Shown here: one piece after another, positions 29,824 to 40,000 of the stretch
How the letters are laid out: each line of letters starts with the position of its first letter
Position numbering within the stretch: position 1 is the first letter of the stretch
Notes under the pieces: generated by a model
What the model was told of the DNA's origin: nothing
Seen by the model: only the letters and a program-made list of their open reading frames with translations
Database searches by the model: none
Made by a program: the position numbers and the translations under genes
Assembly (NCBI GenBank): GCA_963575745.1
Contig: CAUYUJ010016696.1
Span: 120,001 to 160,000 of the forward strand
Direction: 5' to 3'
Length of the DNA stretch: 40,000 nucleotides
DNA from: Prorocentrum cordatum
Lineage: Eukaryota > Sar > Dinophyceae > Prorocentrales > Prorocentraceae

Positions 29824-30450
29824 TCACACACGAAAGGTGCTTGGTGAAGTCTGAGTCTGAAGTATGCCAACTCCCGGCTCGCAAGCCGCAATCATCATCT
29901 CAGAGCGTTTGGAAGGGTTCGGCGACATGTCCAGCGTGATCCAGCCTGACTTCGCCGTGACTCTTGGGACCGAGGTCCAAAACTTAGCGGGGATGCCCCG
30001 CCGTCTTGCGATGTTGATACGTAAGGCACGATACTCGGGACAGTCCGAAAAAAGCTGTCTGAAATTCGGCCACGGCTCCCCACAGTGTGCACAGGGGCGC
30101 CCCGTTTGCCGACTTGTCTCCGTCGAAACTGCACCTGCCTTTGCAGCGGAGAGAGAGACCCCACGTAGAGCTTGAAAGATCTGCCCGAGAGCGCCTCAAC
30201 GTCGACTTCGTCGATCGCCTGAGAAGCCTGCCTTGTCTTATACTTGATCTGCAGGCATCGCACCCGACAAATGGCTCGGAGAATGTGCTGCACCCTCGTC
30301 TCCTACCGTTCTTCGCCTGGCAGGTGTGTCCAGAAACGCCCTTGCGCATCTGCCAGCCCTTGTACAAACCAGGGTACTCTGTGATCGTCATCTCCTGGGA
30401 CCTCGGGGAGACATCCACGATCAGCTGAAAAAACGAATGCATCTGACACC
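29824..30450 (-). pseudogene. LINE ORF2, C-terminal Cys-rich region
   Basis: Minus strand. CAHCGEPWPNFRQLFSDCP (Cys pair codons at 30082-30093) is the Cx2C...C finger seen at LINE C-termini; the expected His is Gln here. The frame runs on through FWTSVPRVTAKSGWITLD and MMIAACEPGVGILQ to TGA at 29824-29826. Upstream, up to 30450, the sequence alternates between frames. Confidence 0.7.
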
Positions 30451-30699
30451 GATACTCTGCGCATGGTCCACCATTGCTGTGTCAACAAACTGAAACCATA
30501 CCAACTTCTCGTGTTTGACTTTTTGGAAGGCCTGGAATGCAGCCGCAAAAATAGATGGTCATGTACCCTCGTGCACCACCATCGACCATGGCACCATCAT
30601 TTGGTACTTGCCCGTTGGATGGCTATACGCAGCTTCTTCGCCTGGTCGGCGGGGCAGAATGTGAGCAGTGGGGAACACCATATCCACAGAGGGCGGATG

Positions 30700-32065
30700 C
30701 AGGATACTGCTAGCCGTTCGCGTACTTCAGATGCTCTTGGAATGGAGCCAAGGATATCTTCTCCCATCCTCCACGTAGGCCGATGGGGTACTCTGGTCTG
30801 TCGGGCGGGCCACGATTCCCAGGTGTTCGATCAGCGGGGTCATCGTCCGTCGTCCACATTTGGCGTGCGCTGGCCCTCACCGAACCCGACCTCCTGGTCA
30901 AAAACTGTCGTGTACTTGAGATCATCCTGCAGAAGGTCACTGTTGGCCGTGGTTAGGGAGCGGTCGTCCATGTACGCCTGACCACTGACTGGCTGCCAGG
31001 GAGCGAGGCTGAGGACCATCGCTGCAGGCGCAAGACTCTCACCTTGAGGCAGGCCGCGTTGGGGTCTGATGAAAGCACCTGAAACACTGTAATGTCTGGG
31101 GCTTTTCCAAGCTGCCAACGATGTAAAAACGACTGGGTCGGGCGCCTCAGCTGCTTGTAATGCTGCTTCCCCAATCTGATGATCAATATTGTCATATGCT
31201 TCGTAAGATCCAGCTCCGCCCCCACATCCGTCTGACTCGCTTGCTCGAGCCAGGCCGAAATCGCATGGACACAGAAGACGCCTCGCCTGCATGCGTACTG
31301 ATTGTCTGGGCCGTCGGGAAGCCCTACTGAGAGGGCAGTCAACCAGTAGCGCAGAAGAATACTTCCCACACTCATTGGGCGTACATCATACTCCCCTTTC
31401 GGGATACCCACCACCCTCGAGAGAAAGACCATGTCCAGCACGTCCAGGTCGAACTGGCCACGCTGCTGTCCACACCACGTACTGGTCGTCGCCGAGAGTG
31501 TGTAGAGCTCCTGGATGAGCGTCGAGAAGGTTCGCTTGATAATCTTCAACTCCTTGGAGCTCCAGCCGTCGATGCCAGAGCTGCCATGGGAGCGATCAAT
31601 CGCCACCTCGAAAGCTTCCAAAGATGGGTACCAATCTCTTGGCTTCGTACTCTTTGGGAAGACCACGTTGCGAGACCACTTTGCCCACTCGCGAAGGTGA
31701 TCACAGCTGGATGTACCGGTGGGCGCCACTGCTGTTCCCAGGTCGTTCTCATACAGTACCCGTAGTTTCCATTGATGCCGTCGGCGACGTGCGTCTGAAA
31801 AGAGTAGTGTCCAGCTTGTACAGGTCTTGAGACCACGAGGCAAAGCGGGAGCGCCACTCCTTTGATTTGTGTCTGCTGATCTTCTGATATTCGCGCGTGA
31901 TGGCTGACGAGATCGCTTCCAGGGCGTCGAAGTAGGTCGGGATACGTGTGTGTTTTTTATCTGGAGCAACTCATCCACAGCCGCTTGTGCCAGCTGACTA
32001 TGGTGACGAGGGAGTAGTTTCTCATCGGTGCGGCCTGCATCACCTGGTCCGATGCGAACAAACAA
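30700..32065 (-). pseudogene. LINE ORF2, reverse transcriptase domain
   Basis: Minus strand, motifs in the expected order. SSGIDGWSSKELK is at about 31559-31597. VVGIPKGEYDVRPMS is at about 31370-31412. ELDLTK (31199-31210) is followed after a one-base shift by AYDNID (palm A, first catalytic Asp). RGLPQGESLAP is at 31036-31058, and YMDD (palm C, 30963-30974) is intact. A further frame change follows before KCGRRT and EHLGIVARP. Both catalytic motifs are unchanged while the frame is broken, so the inactivation is recent or partly due to sequencing error. Confidence 0.85.
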
Positions 32066-32299
32066 TGAAACGCCGATGTAGCCGAATAGTCTGGTCCTCC
32101 CTCCACGCGCCTATGGTAGCCACAGGTCTCATCGAGGGGGGGGGCCTTTCTTGCGGTCAGGTTGTCTGTCGATGATGGCGTAGTCGGCCTCCACCGGCAG
32201 CTTCGTAGCTTGTTCGGCCCTCTCGTGCCAGTGCTTCCCGCGAGCTGCCCCTTCTCTTGGTCGTTCTGCATCTTCTCCAGCGCGTGCCGGGCAGTATGG

Positions 32300-33000
32300 T
32301 GAAGGCGCTGTCTAGCTCGTTGGTATGTCGGGATGTCCAGTCGGTATCGTACCAGTCCGTGGTGCGGGATACCAGGCACTAGAGTCATCCCCTCGCAGTG
32401 TGGCGGCGTCGCTCCCAGGGAACCGAACAGGAAGCACCGCGTAGGGATCGTAGCCTGAATGGGCTTCGGGACGAGGCCAACTGCCTCAGTCCATACAGGT
32501 CCAAAGATGCGTCGGTAGCCCCCTCTCCAGTTGGGATCACCCACCACCGCTGCCGGATGTCCATCGATCGAGATTGAGCGAATGTAGTTCTCGCGTCGGG
32601 AGATCCAATTGATGTCGTGCGTGATGGGGCCGTGGGCCGAGACGCATGCAGACTGCTGAGTGCGCGAACCGATTGGCCGACGTCCCAGGGCGCGATCTCT
32701 GATAACTCAAACCTTACCCAGCTTCCGACGTTAAAGTATGGCCGCGCCGCCGTGACCGACAGCGCGCGTAGTGGGAGGGGGGGGGCGAGCGGCAGCATCC
32801 CCATCCTCGCTGTCTGGCAAACTCCAGGATCCACCTCTGTCGCTCTGACTGTTGGCGGACCTCCTGCAGCATGATGACGTCGTCATCTGGGCCTGGGAGG
32901 TCTGCGATGTGCATGAGTCGGGCCTTGGATCGGCTCGTCGCGTGGATGGTCGGGGGACGGCGGCCGGCAGCCACTGGCTCATCTGAGCTCCTCGCTTCCC
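32300..33000 (-). pseudogene. LINE ORF2, AP endonuclease domain (partial, frameshifted)
   Basis: Minus strand. DDVIMLQEVR (about 32852-32890) is the Mg-binding LQE motif near the N-terminus of exonuclease-endonuclease-phosphatase proteins. AVVGDPNW (32531-32556) corresponds to the GDFN motif with Phe replaced by Pro. IPHHGLVRYRLD (32330-32375) fits the terminal His motif. These lie in different frames. The sequence between 32560 and 32850 is too diverged to follow with certainty. Confidence 0.75.
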
Positions 33001-33520
33001 CCTCCCCACAGGAGGTCGTTCTGACTTGGAATTTCCGAATCCCTCGCCTGCCCCCCCTCGAGCACTTGAGGTCCGCGAGGGGGGGGCGAGTCCGCTCCAG
33101 CAGCCTGGCGAGAGGAAAAAAGGCGGCTGCGGCGACGCGGCGCGGTCCTCCAGCGGACCAGGCGATCCGAGGTGATATCTCGGAATCCTGCACCTGCCTC
33201 TCCTCGAGCACTTGAGGTTGGCGAGAGGGAAAGGCGGCTGCGGCGACGTGGCGCGGCCCCCCAGCGAACCCGACATCGATGTGCATGTCATGACGTCGCT
33301 GAGAGACCATGCCCCCCAAGCAGATGTTCCGGCCCCGCCTCAGCTCGACGCGGCCGCGCTCGCCCAGGCAGGCGCGCAGGGCGGGATAGTGGCCGCGAGG
33401 CAGCCGCCGGGCGCCTCCTCAACCGATGCTTTTTCCCATTCCTGCGGAGCGAGTCGAGCTTCGTGGACCTGATGGCGTCCTGGAGCGTACTTGGCATGCC
33501 TCCCGCGCGTACCTGGTTTG
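33000..33520 (-). repeat. Short internal duplication between LINE ORF1 and endonuclease
   Basis: CCTCGAGCACTTGAGGTCCG...GCGAGAGGAAAAAAGGCGGC (about 33056-33128) recurs as CTCCTCGAGCACTTGAGGTT...GCGAGAGGGAAAGGCGGCTG (about 33200-33243), followed both times by CGGCGACG(C/T)GGCGCGG. This is a tandem duplication of about 130 bp within the element. No open frame with a known domain. Confidence 0.65.
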
Positions 33521-33521
33521 T

Positions 33522-34489
33522 TCATGCTCTCCCTCTGATTGTCGGCGACATGCTGCTTTGTGCCTGGCTTCCCCCGCCCGGCTTTCGCCTCCTGCTGGCT
33601 GGCGCGCGCGCGCGCTGGAACTTCTTCCCGCCCACCGTGCCGGCAAGCGCCTCGATGGTCTTGAGCTCCTGCTTGTTCTCTCTTGCCGTGCAGATCCTCT
33701 CTCTCATATCCACAAGCGCGTGACTTCCCGCACCTTTGGCAGGCGTGTTCCGTGGACTGCTGCCCCGCCCCGACCGCGGCGTGGACGTTGCGCCCCGGCG
33801 GAATGCAGGCAGCGCCTTGGGCTTGGGGAGGTAGACGTTGATATCAACCTTGGTGAAGGCGCCAGGCCTTCGCCCCCCTCGCCTCGGTGCTGGCCGCGGT
33901 CGCGAATTGCATGGTGCGGAGCCGCTGGGCACAACCGCGTCGAACGTAGACTTGGATCGTCCGGAGAAGCTGGATACACTCTGGATCTCCGATCTGCGCG
34001 GGCCGAAGAGGCTGAGGGCATCTGCTCCACGCTTGCGTTGGGGCGCTCCACTCGAGGCCGAACCAGTCGAGCGGCCTCCACCTGTGAAAACGTCTGGAGG
34101 GCGGCTTCCCTCCACTCCTTCTCGGTCTTCTCGCGCTGGTCTGCAGTCGTAGAGGCCTTCCACTGCAACAGTCTGTGGTGCTTGTCTTTGAGGGTGATCA
34201 AAATAGCCTTCTTGTACTCCGTGCTGGGGCCCGTGAATAGTGTCCATCTGCCGCCGGTGAACTTCCACATGCAGATGTCAACCTTCGTACTCGCGGAGGT
34301 GGTCCAGACCCCCGATGTACTCACGCACTTGCCCGTCGCGCCGAGTCTCTCGGTGTCCTTACGGGTGGTTCCGTACTTCTGGAGGTGCTGGTTGATCTCG
34401 CTCACAACTTTCTGGCGGACGGCAGCTTGGACTCGTCCACCAACCTGCGCGTCATCCTCCGTGAGTGGCCTTGCGCTGTTGTGTGCCAA
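33522..34489 (-). pseudogene. LINE ORF1, C-terminal part
   Basis: Minus strand. Open pieces in two frames: VVSEINQHLQKYGTTRKDTE, KVDICMWKFTGGRWTLFTGP and YKKAILITLKDKHHRLLQW. Then, after a shift, a basic Pro/Ser/Arg-rich stretch. No database-type domain can be named by eye; the position upstream of the endonuclease and the continuity with 34402-35370 make it ORF1. Confidence 0.55.
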
Positions 34490-35370
34490 GCGTGCATCTG
34501 GAAACCGATGCAGGGGAGACCACAGTCACCACCCCCGCCCTTGCCCACTTCGTCCATGCAGGTACGCCAATGGGGGAGGACCTCGCGCGCAGGGTACTTT
34601 GGGAGGAGGGTCAGCGTCCACCGGATGAGGGGGTCGACGCTCACTTGGAGGAGGGGCTGCGCCTCCTGGAGCAGGAGGGTCCAGCGGCTCGTCGTCCGAG
34701 GGCGCTGCTGGTTCCCGTGGTCCAAACTCGGGGGCTGCCACGCACTGCGCACAGCGGGGCTCGGCTCCTTCAGGTCTGGGATGCGTTCGCGTGGTAGCGT
34801 TCGCGTGGTAGCCTTCGCCATGGACGGCACCATCCCCGAAGAGAAGCTGTACGTGGTGTCAGCCGCCCCCCTGGAGGCAGGGAGGTCAGCTCGAAAAAGC
34901 CAGTGTCGTCTGCCTGTCCTGATCATGCTCGTGAGAGTCAGGAAACCTCTGTCTGTCGCCCAGCGCTGTAACTGAACTGGGTCTCTCCAATATGTTGGGG
35001 CTCGCTGTGCACTCCATCTCGGCAGTGCGTCCTGGGGGCCCAGAACCTTGTCCGACAAGATGCCGAGGGGAGCGTCGCGGGAGGGGCGGTAGCCCAGACG
35101 GCCCTCGGCGGGCACCGCGACCGAGGGCACTTTGGTCAGGTAGGTGTCCGCATCCTCGTCCTCCAGTCTTTTGAACCATCTTGGGATGATCGCCGTCTTC
35201 TGAAGATTAAGAGATCTGCTTTTGGGAAGGTCCATCTTCATGAAACCATCGATCTCCGACGCTTTGAGCACCAACAACACCGTGGTCTCCGACTCGTAGT
35301 TGATCGCACCCTTGGTGCGCGGAGTAGATTGGCACAGGGTCGCATTGACCGCCAGCCGCCAGCGAGGCAA
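34402..35370 (-). pseudogene. LINE ORF1, middle part
   Basis: Minus strand, 322-codon open frame. Contains MKMDLPKSRSLNLQKTAII, PTYWRDPVQLQRWATDRGF, TLTSMIRTGRRHWLFRADLP and TTYSFSSG. The WLFRA segment behind a helical QLQRWATDRG resembles the nucleic-acid-binding part of dinoflagellate LINE ORF1 proteins as I recall them; that comparison is from memory. The frame drifts after about 34740, where the sequence turns low-complexity. Confidence 0.6.
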
Positions 35371-35608
35371 GACTCACTGGGCCCTGGGAGGCCCTGCCGC
35401 ACAGGTCGTCGGCGCAAAATGCCTTGGCCGCCGTGAGTCGGCAGACCGAGGTCGGGCATGTTGGCACCTGCACGGTGTTGTCGTCCTTCACTCCAGGTGG
35501 TAACCGTCGGGGCACTGGAGCTCGGAGACCCTTCTTGTCATCTGGACCATCGTGGGCGTGACACCGGAGTCCGTGTGGGTCGAACTCTCAGTACTGGTAG
35601 CCTCCGTG

Positions 35609-36350
35609 TCACCGAGGTCCGCTGTACTGGAAAAGGATGAAGGTCGCATCCGTCCCCGCCGACGCCTGCAACCACATCTTCGCATCCTTCAGCTCCTGCA
35701 CGTTAGTACACACAACAACTGGCGGGTCGGAGTACGTGCGATCACTGATCGAGTTGGCAGCCCACATGGGGCTATCTGGCCATTCCGACTGCACGAGCTT
35801 GGGCGTGGGAACGGTTATGTTTCTTGGCGGCGGGGTCCCACGGGAAGTTGACCCCTGGCCAGGCCCCGTCGATGTCTGTGAGCTAGGTTGGTCGCTAATC
35901 AGTTCCCGCAACTTCTTGACGCCCTGCTGATGTGTAGGATTCGCGCCTGCTTTGTCCACCTGACGGAGGAGGGCTCGTATCTGCTTCAAGATCTTGGGCT
36001 GTTGATCTCGAGGCGGCTTCGGCTTCTGAGCAGGCTTCGGTAGTCCAGCAGCTGGTTGGAGAGTCCACGATGACTGTGCCAGCTGCCTCACCACCGACGT
36101 GAGACTCTCAACTTGGGCGGCCAATTATTCAACTCGAGCACCCCGCCCGCGTTGAGCTCGCCGCCCTCCCTGTCCACCTCCGCCTCCGATGAGCGGATCC
36201 TCAAAACTGGAAAGGTTGGCGGCCTCCTCAGGTGAGAAGATCACCACATCCTGCATGTCAATCTGACGCGCCCTGACGGCGCTGCATGGGCTGTACTCCG
36301 CCTCGGCGGGTGCCGTCCCGTCAACACCACGACGGAGGTGTACAGCAACG
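35609..36350 (-). pseudogene. LINE ORF1, N-terminal part with an internal stop
   Basis: Minus strand. Open frame from 36124 to 35609 (AAQVESLTSVVRQLAQSSW, PKILKQIRALLRQVDKAG, ANPTHQQGVKKLRELISD, PPVVVCTNVQELKDAKMWLQ). The same frame is open upstream to about 36350 (DMQDVVIFSPEEAANLSSFE) but ends in TAA at 36125-36127. Either the stop is a mutation or it ends a small upstream frame. Helical, Gln/Leu-rich; a coiled coil is possible. Confidence 0.6.
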
Positions 36351-36379
36351 TTGACGATGTTCATGACGACGATCTGCAT

Positions 36380-37243
36380 GTTCATGCTTGCGATGAAAGG
36401 AGTGATGCCGACGACGAAGATGATGTTGATGATGATGCTGGTGAAGAAGAGAAAAATAATATGGTGATGAAGCGTATGGTTATGATGATGATGGAGATGG
36501 TAATGATGATGTGATGATGCTGTCCTCGCCCTTTCCTCCCCTCCCTCTCTGACTGTCCCCTGCTTGAACATCCCGCGCCCCTCGCTTGCAGGGGGAGGGG
36601 CAGCAAGAGAAAACCATGGCGGAGGGAGCAGAGGAGGGATCAGGAACAAAAAGGAGGACGGGCAGGGCGGGGATCAGCGAGGAGGGCGACGAGGGGAAGG
36701 CGGGCGAGGGGATGCATAGGAGGAGGAGAGGAAGGAGGAGGAGGAGTTTTACAATCTGCATTACCTGGTGTTCCCCGTCGACGACAATGATCATGGCCAT
36801 CATGACGAATTGTGGAGTAGGATGGCGATTCTGATGATAATGCTGTTCATGGTGATGCGGGTCATCATCATGATCATAATGGTGATGACGATACTGATGC
36901 TGATCATGATGATGGTTTTGTTGTTGTTGCTGCTGCTGCTGATGATGATGATCATGATGATGCTACTGATGATGATGGTGCTGAAGATCATGATGATGAC
37001 GATAACGTTGAGGATGCTGCTGATGACGATGCTCCTGCTGACGATGATGCTGATGTTGTGATGAGTTTGATGATGATGGTGAGTTGGTGATGGTGTTGGC
37101 GATGATGATGATGCTGCTGCTGATGATGATGACGATGCTGATGATGATGACGATTCCGATGACGATGACGATGGTGATTATGCTGCTGCTGATGATGATG
37201 ATGATGATGAGGATGATGATGATGATGATGACGATGCTTGTTG

Positions 37244-37279
<36 letters not shown>

Positions 37280-37395
37280 CGACGATGTTCATGATGATGA
37301 TGATGATGAGGAGGAGGAGGAGGAGGAGGATGAGGAGGATGATTCTCATAACCATTATGCAGACGATGATGCTACTGCTGACGGTGATGATCGTA
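36380..37395. repeat. GAT/GCT-rich region
   Basis: Two parts of imperfect GAT, GAC and GCT triplets (about 36400-36510 and 36830-37390), with a CT/GA-rich interval (36520-36740) that includes GGA triplets. One strand reads poly-Met/Leu, the other poly-Ile/Ser/His. Similar in texture to 18792-19662, without its regular 243-bp period. Confidence 0.88.
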
Positions 37396-37600
37396 GCGGT
37401 GATCCTCCGAACGCCAGCAGGGAGCTTCAACACGCCTCCCGAAGGCTCGCCTCGAGCCCCCCACACCTCGAGCAGTGCTCCCCGATGATGAGGTCGCGTG
37501 GCGGCCGAGCGGGGCTTCCACGGCGGCGGGCCTCTCTCGTCAGCCCGGGAGGGCCGCCGCTGGCCTCACGAGCCTGGAGCTGTCGACGACGACGCCGACT

Positions 37601-37910
37601 CAGGAGGGAACAAACATAGACACAGGCAACACTAAGCGGAGAGCCCCAGGAAAAAATATGGGAACGCGTGGGAAACGGAGGGGCAGGCGGACGTCCAGAA
37701 TCTGTGGGAATGGCATGGAGTCCGTTTTCTGAAGATTCTGAGAGATTTCAGCCTTCGTTTCGGTAATCCAGATTTTTATTCCCTGCAGTCGATCATGGCG
37801 CGTTTGATGGTGCAATTCTCTGGGCTGTAGCTGCAGCACAGCTCTCGAAAATCAACGGTCTACTAGGAATCTTGGGAGTTGTGTCTGTGTATTTGTTTGT
37901 TTGTCCCTGG
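37601..37910. mobile_element. Dispersed repeat R-H, long or diverged copy
   Basis: Left CAGGAGGGAACAAACATAGA, right TTGTGTCTGTGTATTTGTTT and GTTTGTCCCTGG match the ends of the copies at 5439 and 23487. The interior is about twice as long and has only GGAAAAAATATGGGAA in common. Confidence 0.62.
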
Positions 37911-37924
37911 GCCCATCCACAGGG

Positions 37925-38115
37925 CTCATTTCGACTCCCCCGATCCGCTCCGATTCGATTCGATTTCGACGCCTTCCGATTCCGATTCGATCCGATGTCA
38001 ATCCCGATTTTGCAACGGGGGCTCGGCGTCTTTCGACTCGGCCGCCGATTTCTGTCGGTCCGCTTGATTTCGATCGCCGATCCGACTTATCGATTCAATT
38101 CTGGACTCTCCTTCA
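37925..38115 (+). repeat. Dispersed repeat R-L, copy 2
   Basis: GATTCGATTCGATTTCGACG and CCGATTCGATCCGATG words, then CGACTCGGCCGCCGATTTC, GATTTCGATCGCCGATCCGA and TCGATTCAATTCTGGACTC, parallel to 4413-4500. Confidence 0.65.
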
Positions 38116-38185
38116 GGGGCGGCCGAACCGACCCCTAGCAGACCATCACCTTCCATGACGTGCCCCTTGCCGCGCCCCAAGGCGT

Positions 38186-38385
38186 ATTTGTGCGGCCTGA
38201 GGGAAGCTCGAAAGGCGAGGTTAAGAAACCTCCTCCCGAAAGCTGGGCCTGCGTTCTTAACCAGCTTGCCTGTAAATTGGTCCAGTTTCCTGGCGCGTTC
38301 GCCCCTCCGGTGCCGACGCGAAAACTTGGCCCAGGCCTGTCTTAAGAAACCTCTGGGAAGCTGGCCTAGGCTTCTTAAGCGATGT
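38186..38385. repeat. Diverged duplicate around TTAAGAAACCTC
   Basis: GGTTAAGAAACCTCCTCCCGAAAGCTGGGCCTGCGTTCTTAA (about 38219-38261, quoted here only by position and ends) recurs as CTTAAGAAACCTCTGGGAAG...GGCCTAGGCTTCTTAA (about 38340-38376). Each copy is itself bounded by TTAAG/CTTAA. Confidence 0.6.
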
Positions 38386-38487
38386 GTCTCTTGATCATTT
38401 TTTCGGCTGTAGACTCCTCCCGACTCCTGCTTTCGTGGACGGCGTCGGCGGCCGATTGGCGACGACCACGCCGCCGACGGCGGTGGC

Positions 38488-38692
38488 GGCGGGGCGGAGG
38501 ATCGTTCCGCATCGCCGATGCATCGGCGGTGCGGCTCGATGTGGAGCCCGATTTCTCAACGCCGACGTCGCCAATGCACCGTCGACGCCGCCGATGCATT
38601 GCCGATGCATCGCCGGTGCGTCGGCGATGCACGTCGGCGATTCGGTGCAATCCTCCGACCCCGTTCACTCGGACCTCATCTGGGAGGCCTCT
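38488..38692 (+). mobile_element. TIR-C element, left end decayed
   Basis: Right terminus CTCCGACCCCGTTCACTCGG...CTCATCTGGGAGGCCTC is recognisable. The core has CGCATCGCCGATGCATCGG, GCGGCTCGATGTGGAGCCCG and GATGCATTGCCGATGCATCG. The left arm is reduced to GGCGGAGGATCG. Confidence 0.75.
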
Positions 38693-38805
38693 GTTGCTAG
38701 GGGTCGGCTCGGCCGCGCATGATTCCTGCCGTCATGGACGGCAGTGGCGTCCGATCGGCGAAGAGACGACCACGCCGCCGACGTATTCCAAATCCCTTAT
38801 TAATC

Positions 38806-38972
38806 GTCCCCCGGGTCCGGTTTTTTAAGGTGCCTTTTTGGTCATTAAGGGAGTCCGGTTTATTAGGTCGCTTTCTTTGGATTGGAGCTGAGGGGGTCTG
38901 GTTTACTAAGGCGCCCCATCGAAGAGGGGGTCCGGAATATTAGGTCGCATTTGGAGGGGGGTCTGTTTTTTT
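38806..38972 (+). repeat. Degenerate tandem repeat, about 30-45 bp units
   Basis: GGGTCCGGTTTTTTAAGGTG, GAGTCCGGTTTATTAGGTCG, GGGTCTGGTTTACTAAGGCG, GGGTCCGGAATATTAGGTCG and GGGTCTGTTTTTTTAGG follow one another, each ahead of a variable spacer. Confidence 0.75.
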
Positions 38973-39111
38973 AGGGGGGGTCGATTAATGAGGGATTTGG
39001 AGTAGGTTTCTTACAATATATGTGTTTCTTGATCGTAGGTTCGGCTGTAAGGGTCGGCTCGGCCACGCCCGACTCGGCTGGGGGGGGGGGCGGGGGGGGC
39101 GTTCCCCTCGC

Positions 39112-39258
39112 GTGCTCCTCTTCCTCTCCTCCTCCTTGTCTCCCTCCTCCTCCTCCTCCTCCTCCTTGTCTCCCTCCTCCTCCTCCTCCCTCCTCCTCCC
39201 TCCTCCTCCTCCTCCTCCTCCTCCTCCTCCTCCTCCTCCTCCTCCTCCTCCTCCTCCA
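39112..39258. repeat. CTC microsatellite
   Basis: CTC triplets with two CTCCTTGTCTCC interruptions, ending before ATTCC. It follows a G-run at 39081-39100. Confidence 0.94.
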
Positions 39259-39369
39259 TTCCTTTTCCGTATCAACTTCTCTTTGTCGCACCCCGAAGCC
39301 AGTTTTTAAGGAGGTCCGGGCGTTTCGCCTGAGACGTCCTCACCGTTTATGAACCTGGAGCTTCAAACC

Positions 39370-39760
39370 CGACAACAGTTTCACACATGGTCGGCGGGTC
39401 GTTTTCAACATGTGGCTCTTGCCGTAGCGCCGCGTACATTCGTTTAAACAATCAAGAGATTTAATTATTGGTTTTCACAATGTGGCTCTCGCCTTAGCGC
39501 CGCGAACATTCGTGTTAAACACTTGAACGGGTTTCACCGATTGAGGGCAGGCCGTTTTAAAAGTGTGGCCCTCGCTTTTGCGCCGCGCGCAGTCGTTCAA
39601 CAAGAAAATGCAAGGACTTCACGGATTGAGGGCGCGTGGTTTTCAACATGTGGCTCTCGCCTTAGCGCCAAACAAGTGAGAGAGTCTCACGGATTGAGGG
39701 CGGTTCCTGTGGCTCTCGTCTTAGCGTCGCGCACATTCATTTTTAGATGTTGCAAGAGTC
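39370..39760 (+). repeat. Degenerate tandem array (TGTGGCTCTCGCCTTAGCG)
   Basis: Five units with TGTGGCTCTCGCCTTAGCGC and GCGAACATTCG-like words near 39409, 39480, 39561, 39648 and 39707, spaced 59-87 bp. Several also have TCACGGATTGAGGGC. Spacing varies by deletion of the AT-rich part. Confidence 0.82.
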
Positions 39761-39764
39761 TCGC

Positions 39765-39945
39765 GGATTTCCATGATCAGCGTTCCAGAAACGATGTTGT
39801 GGGAAATATTCAGGATTATGAGGGTGCAACAGTTGCGTTGATTCGCTGTGTTGAAGTCCCGAGATTGGCGTTCTGGCTCGATGCAGGATCGTCAAGACGC
39901 AACAGTCAGGTTGATCCGTGGCGTTGGAATCCCGAGAACGATGTA
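39765..39945 (+). repeat. Two-unit diverged repeat at the window end
   Basis: GTGCAACAGTTGCGTTGATTCG...GTTGAAGTCCCGAGA and CGCAACAGTCAGGTTGATCCG...GTTGGAATCCCGAGA are related, about 75 bp apart, each preceded by GGATTATGAGG/GGATCGTCAAG. It may continue past the window edge. Confidence 0.6.
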
Positions 39946-40000
39946 TTGGCATGCATCAGGGTCTTCCAGCGGTTGTTGTCCACTGAGGCAGTTCCTTCGG

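Larger units (their letters stand above)
29740..36350 (-). mobile_element. Near full-length LINE (non-LTR retrotransposon), inactive
   Basis: On the minus strand the order is ORF1-like pieces (36.1-33.5 kb), an AP-type endonuclease (about 33.0-32.3 kb), a reverse transcriptase (32.07-30.7 kb) and a Cys-rich C-terminus ending at 29824. This is the standard layout of APE-type LINEs, and about 6.5 kb is a usual length. Base composition is visibly less GC-rich than around it. Frameshifts separate most domains and one TAA precedes the ORF1 start, so it cannot make full proteins as read. Ends are not sharply defined; no target duplication found. Both outer flanks are GAT/ATC-rich. Confidence 0.85.

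Overview
The window looks like nuclear DNA of a dinoflagellate; a Prorocentrum- or Symbiodinium-type genome is my guess, not a proof. The reasons are very high GC with GC-ending codons in the one good gene, long trinucleotide microsatellites everywhere, many unrelated families of short inverted-repeat elements, a probable dinoflagellate-type AG|G splice acceptor, and LINE fragments whose RNase H and zinc-finger layout resembles dinoflagellate retroelements. There is no bacterial gene organisation. Most long open frames are by-products of GC-rich or triplet-repeat DNA.

Layout. 0-9 kb: CTC, GGA and CCA microsatellites mixed with many copies of short inverted-repeat elements, named here by me: TIR-A (about 148 bp, starts CCCTGACCTTCCAG), TIR-B (about 163-193 bp, 8-bp target duplications), TIR-C (CGATGCATCG-rich), TIR-D, TIR-E, TIR-F and a foldback, TIR-G. 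There is also a 90-bp tandem array (3.0-3.6 kb) and a local duplication built around TIR-A copies (6.4-7.9 kb). 9.3-9.8 kb: a TIR-C element carrying a nested TIR-D. 10.3-11.6 kb: the only convincing host gene, the last exon of a family-61 glycosyltransferase. 14.4-16.0 kb: a decayed LINE 3' end with zinc finger and RNase H (+ strand). 16.3-20.6 kb: a satellite block made of GAT repeats, a 16-copy 122-140-bp satellite, a GAT-rich acidic open frame and a 106-bp tandem array. 20.7-26.7 kb: more TIR elements, a CT run, degenerate repeats, and about 2.6 kb in which I recognise nothing. 26.7-27.6 kb: a second LINE RNase H relic, split by a TIR-C insertion with a readable target duplication and by a GGA-rich insertion. 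29.7-36.3 kb: an almost complete LINE on the minus strand (ORF1-like pieces, AP endonuclease, reverse transcriptase with YMDD, C-terminal zinc finger), broken by frameshifts and stops. 36.4-40 kb: GAT-rich DNA, further copies of the dispersed repeats, and new tandem arrays.

The genes do not form a pathway. The glycosyltransferase is a single secretory-pathway-type enzyme exon in a sea of transposable elements. The main interest is the set of short non-autonomous inverted-repeat elements, several with target duplications, nested insertions or microsatellite cores, which are candidates for dinoflagellate MITEs or introners.
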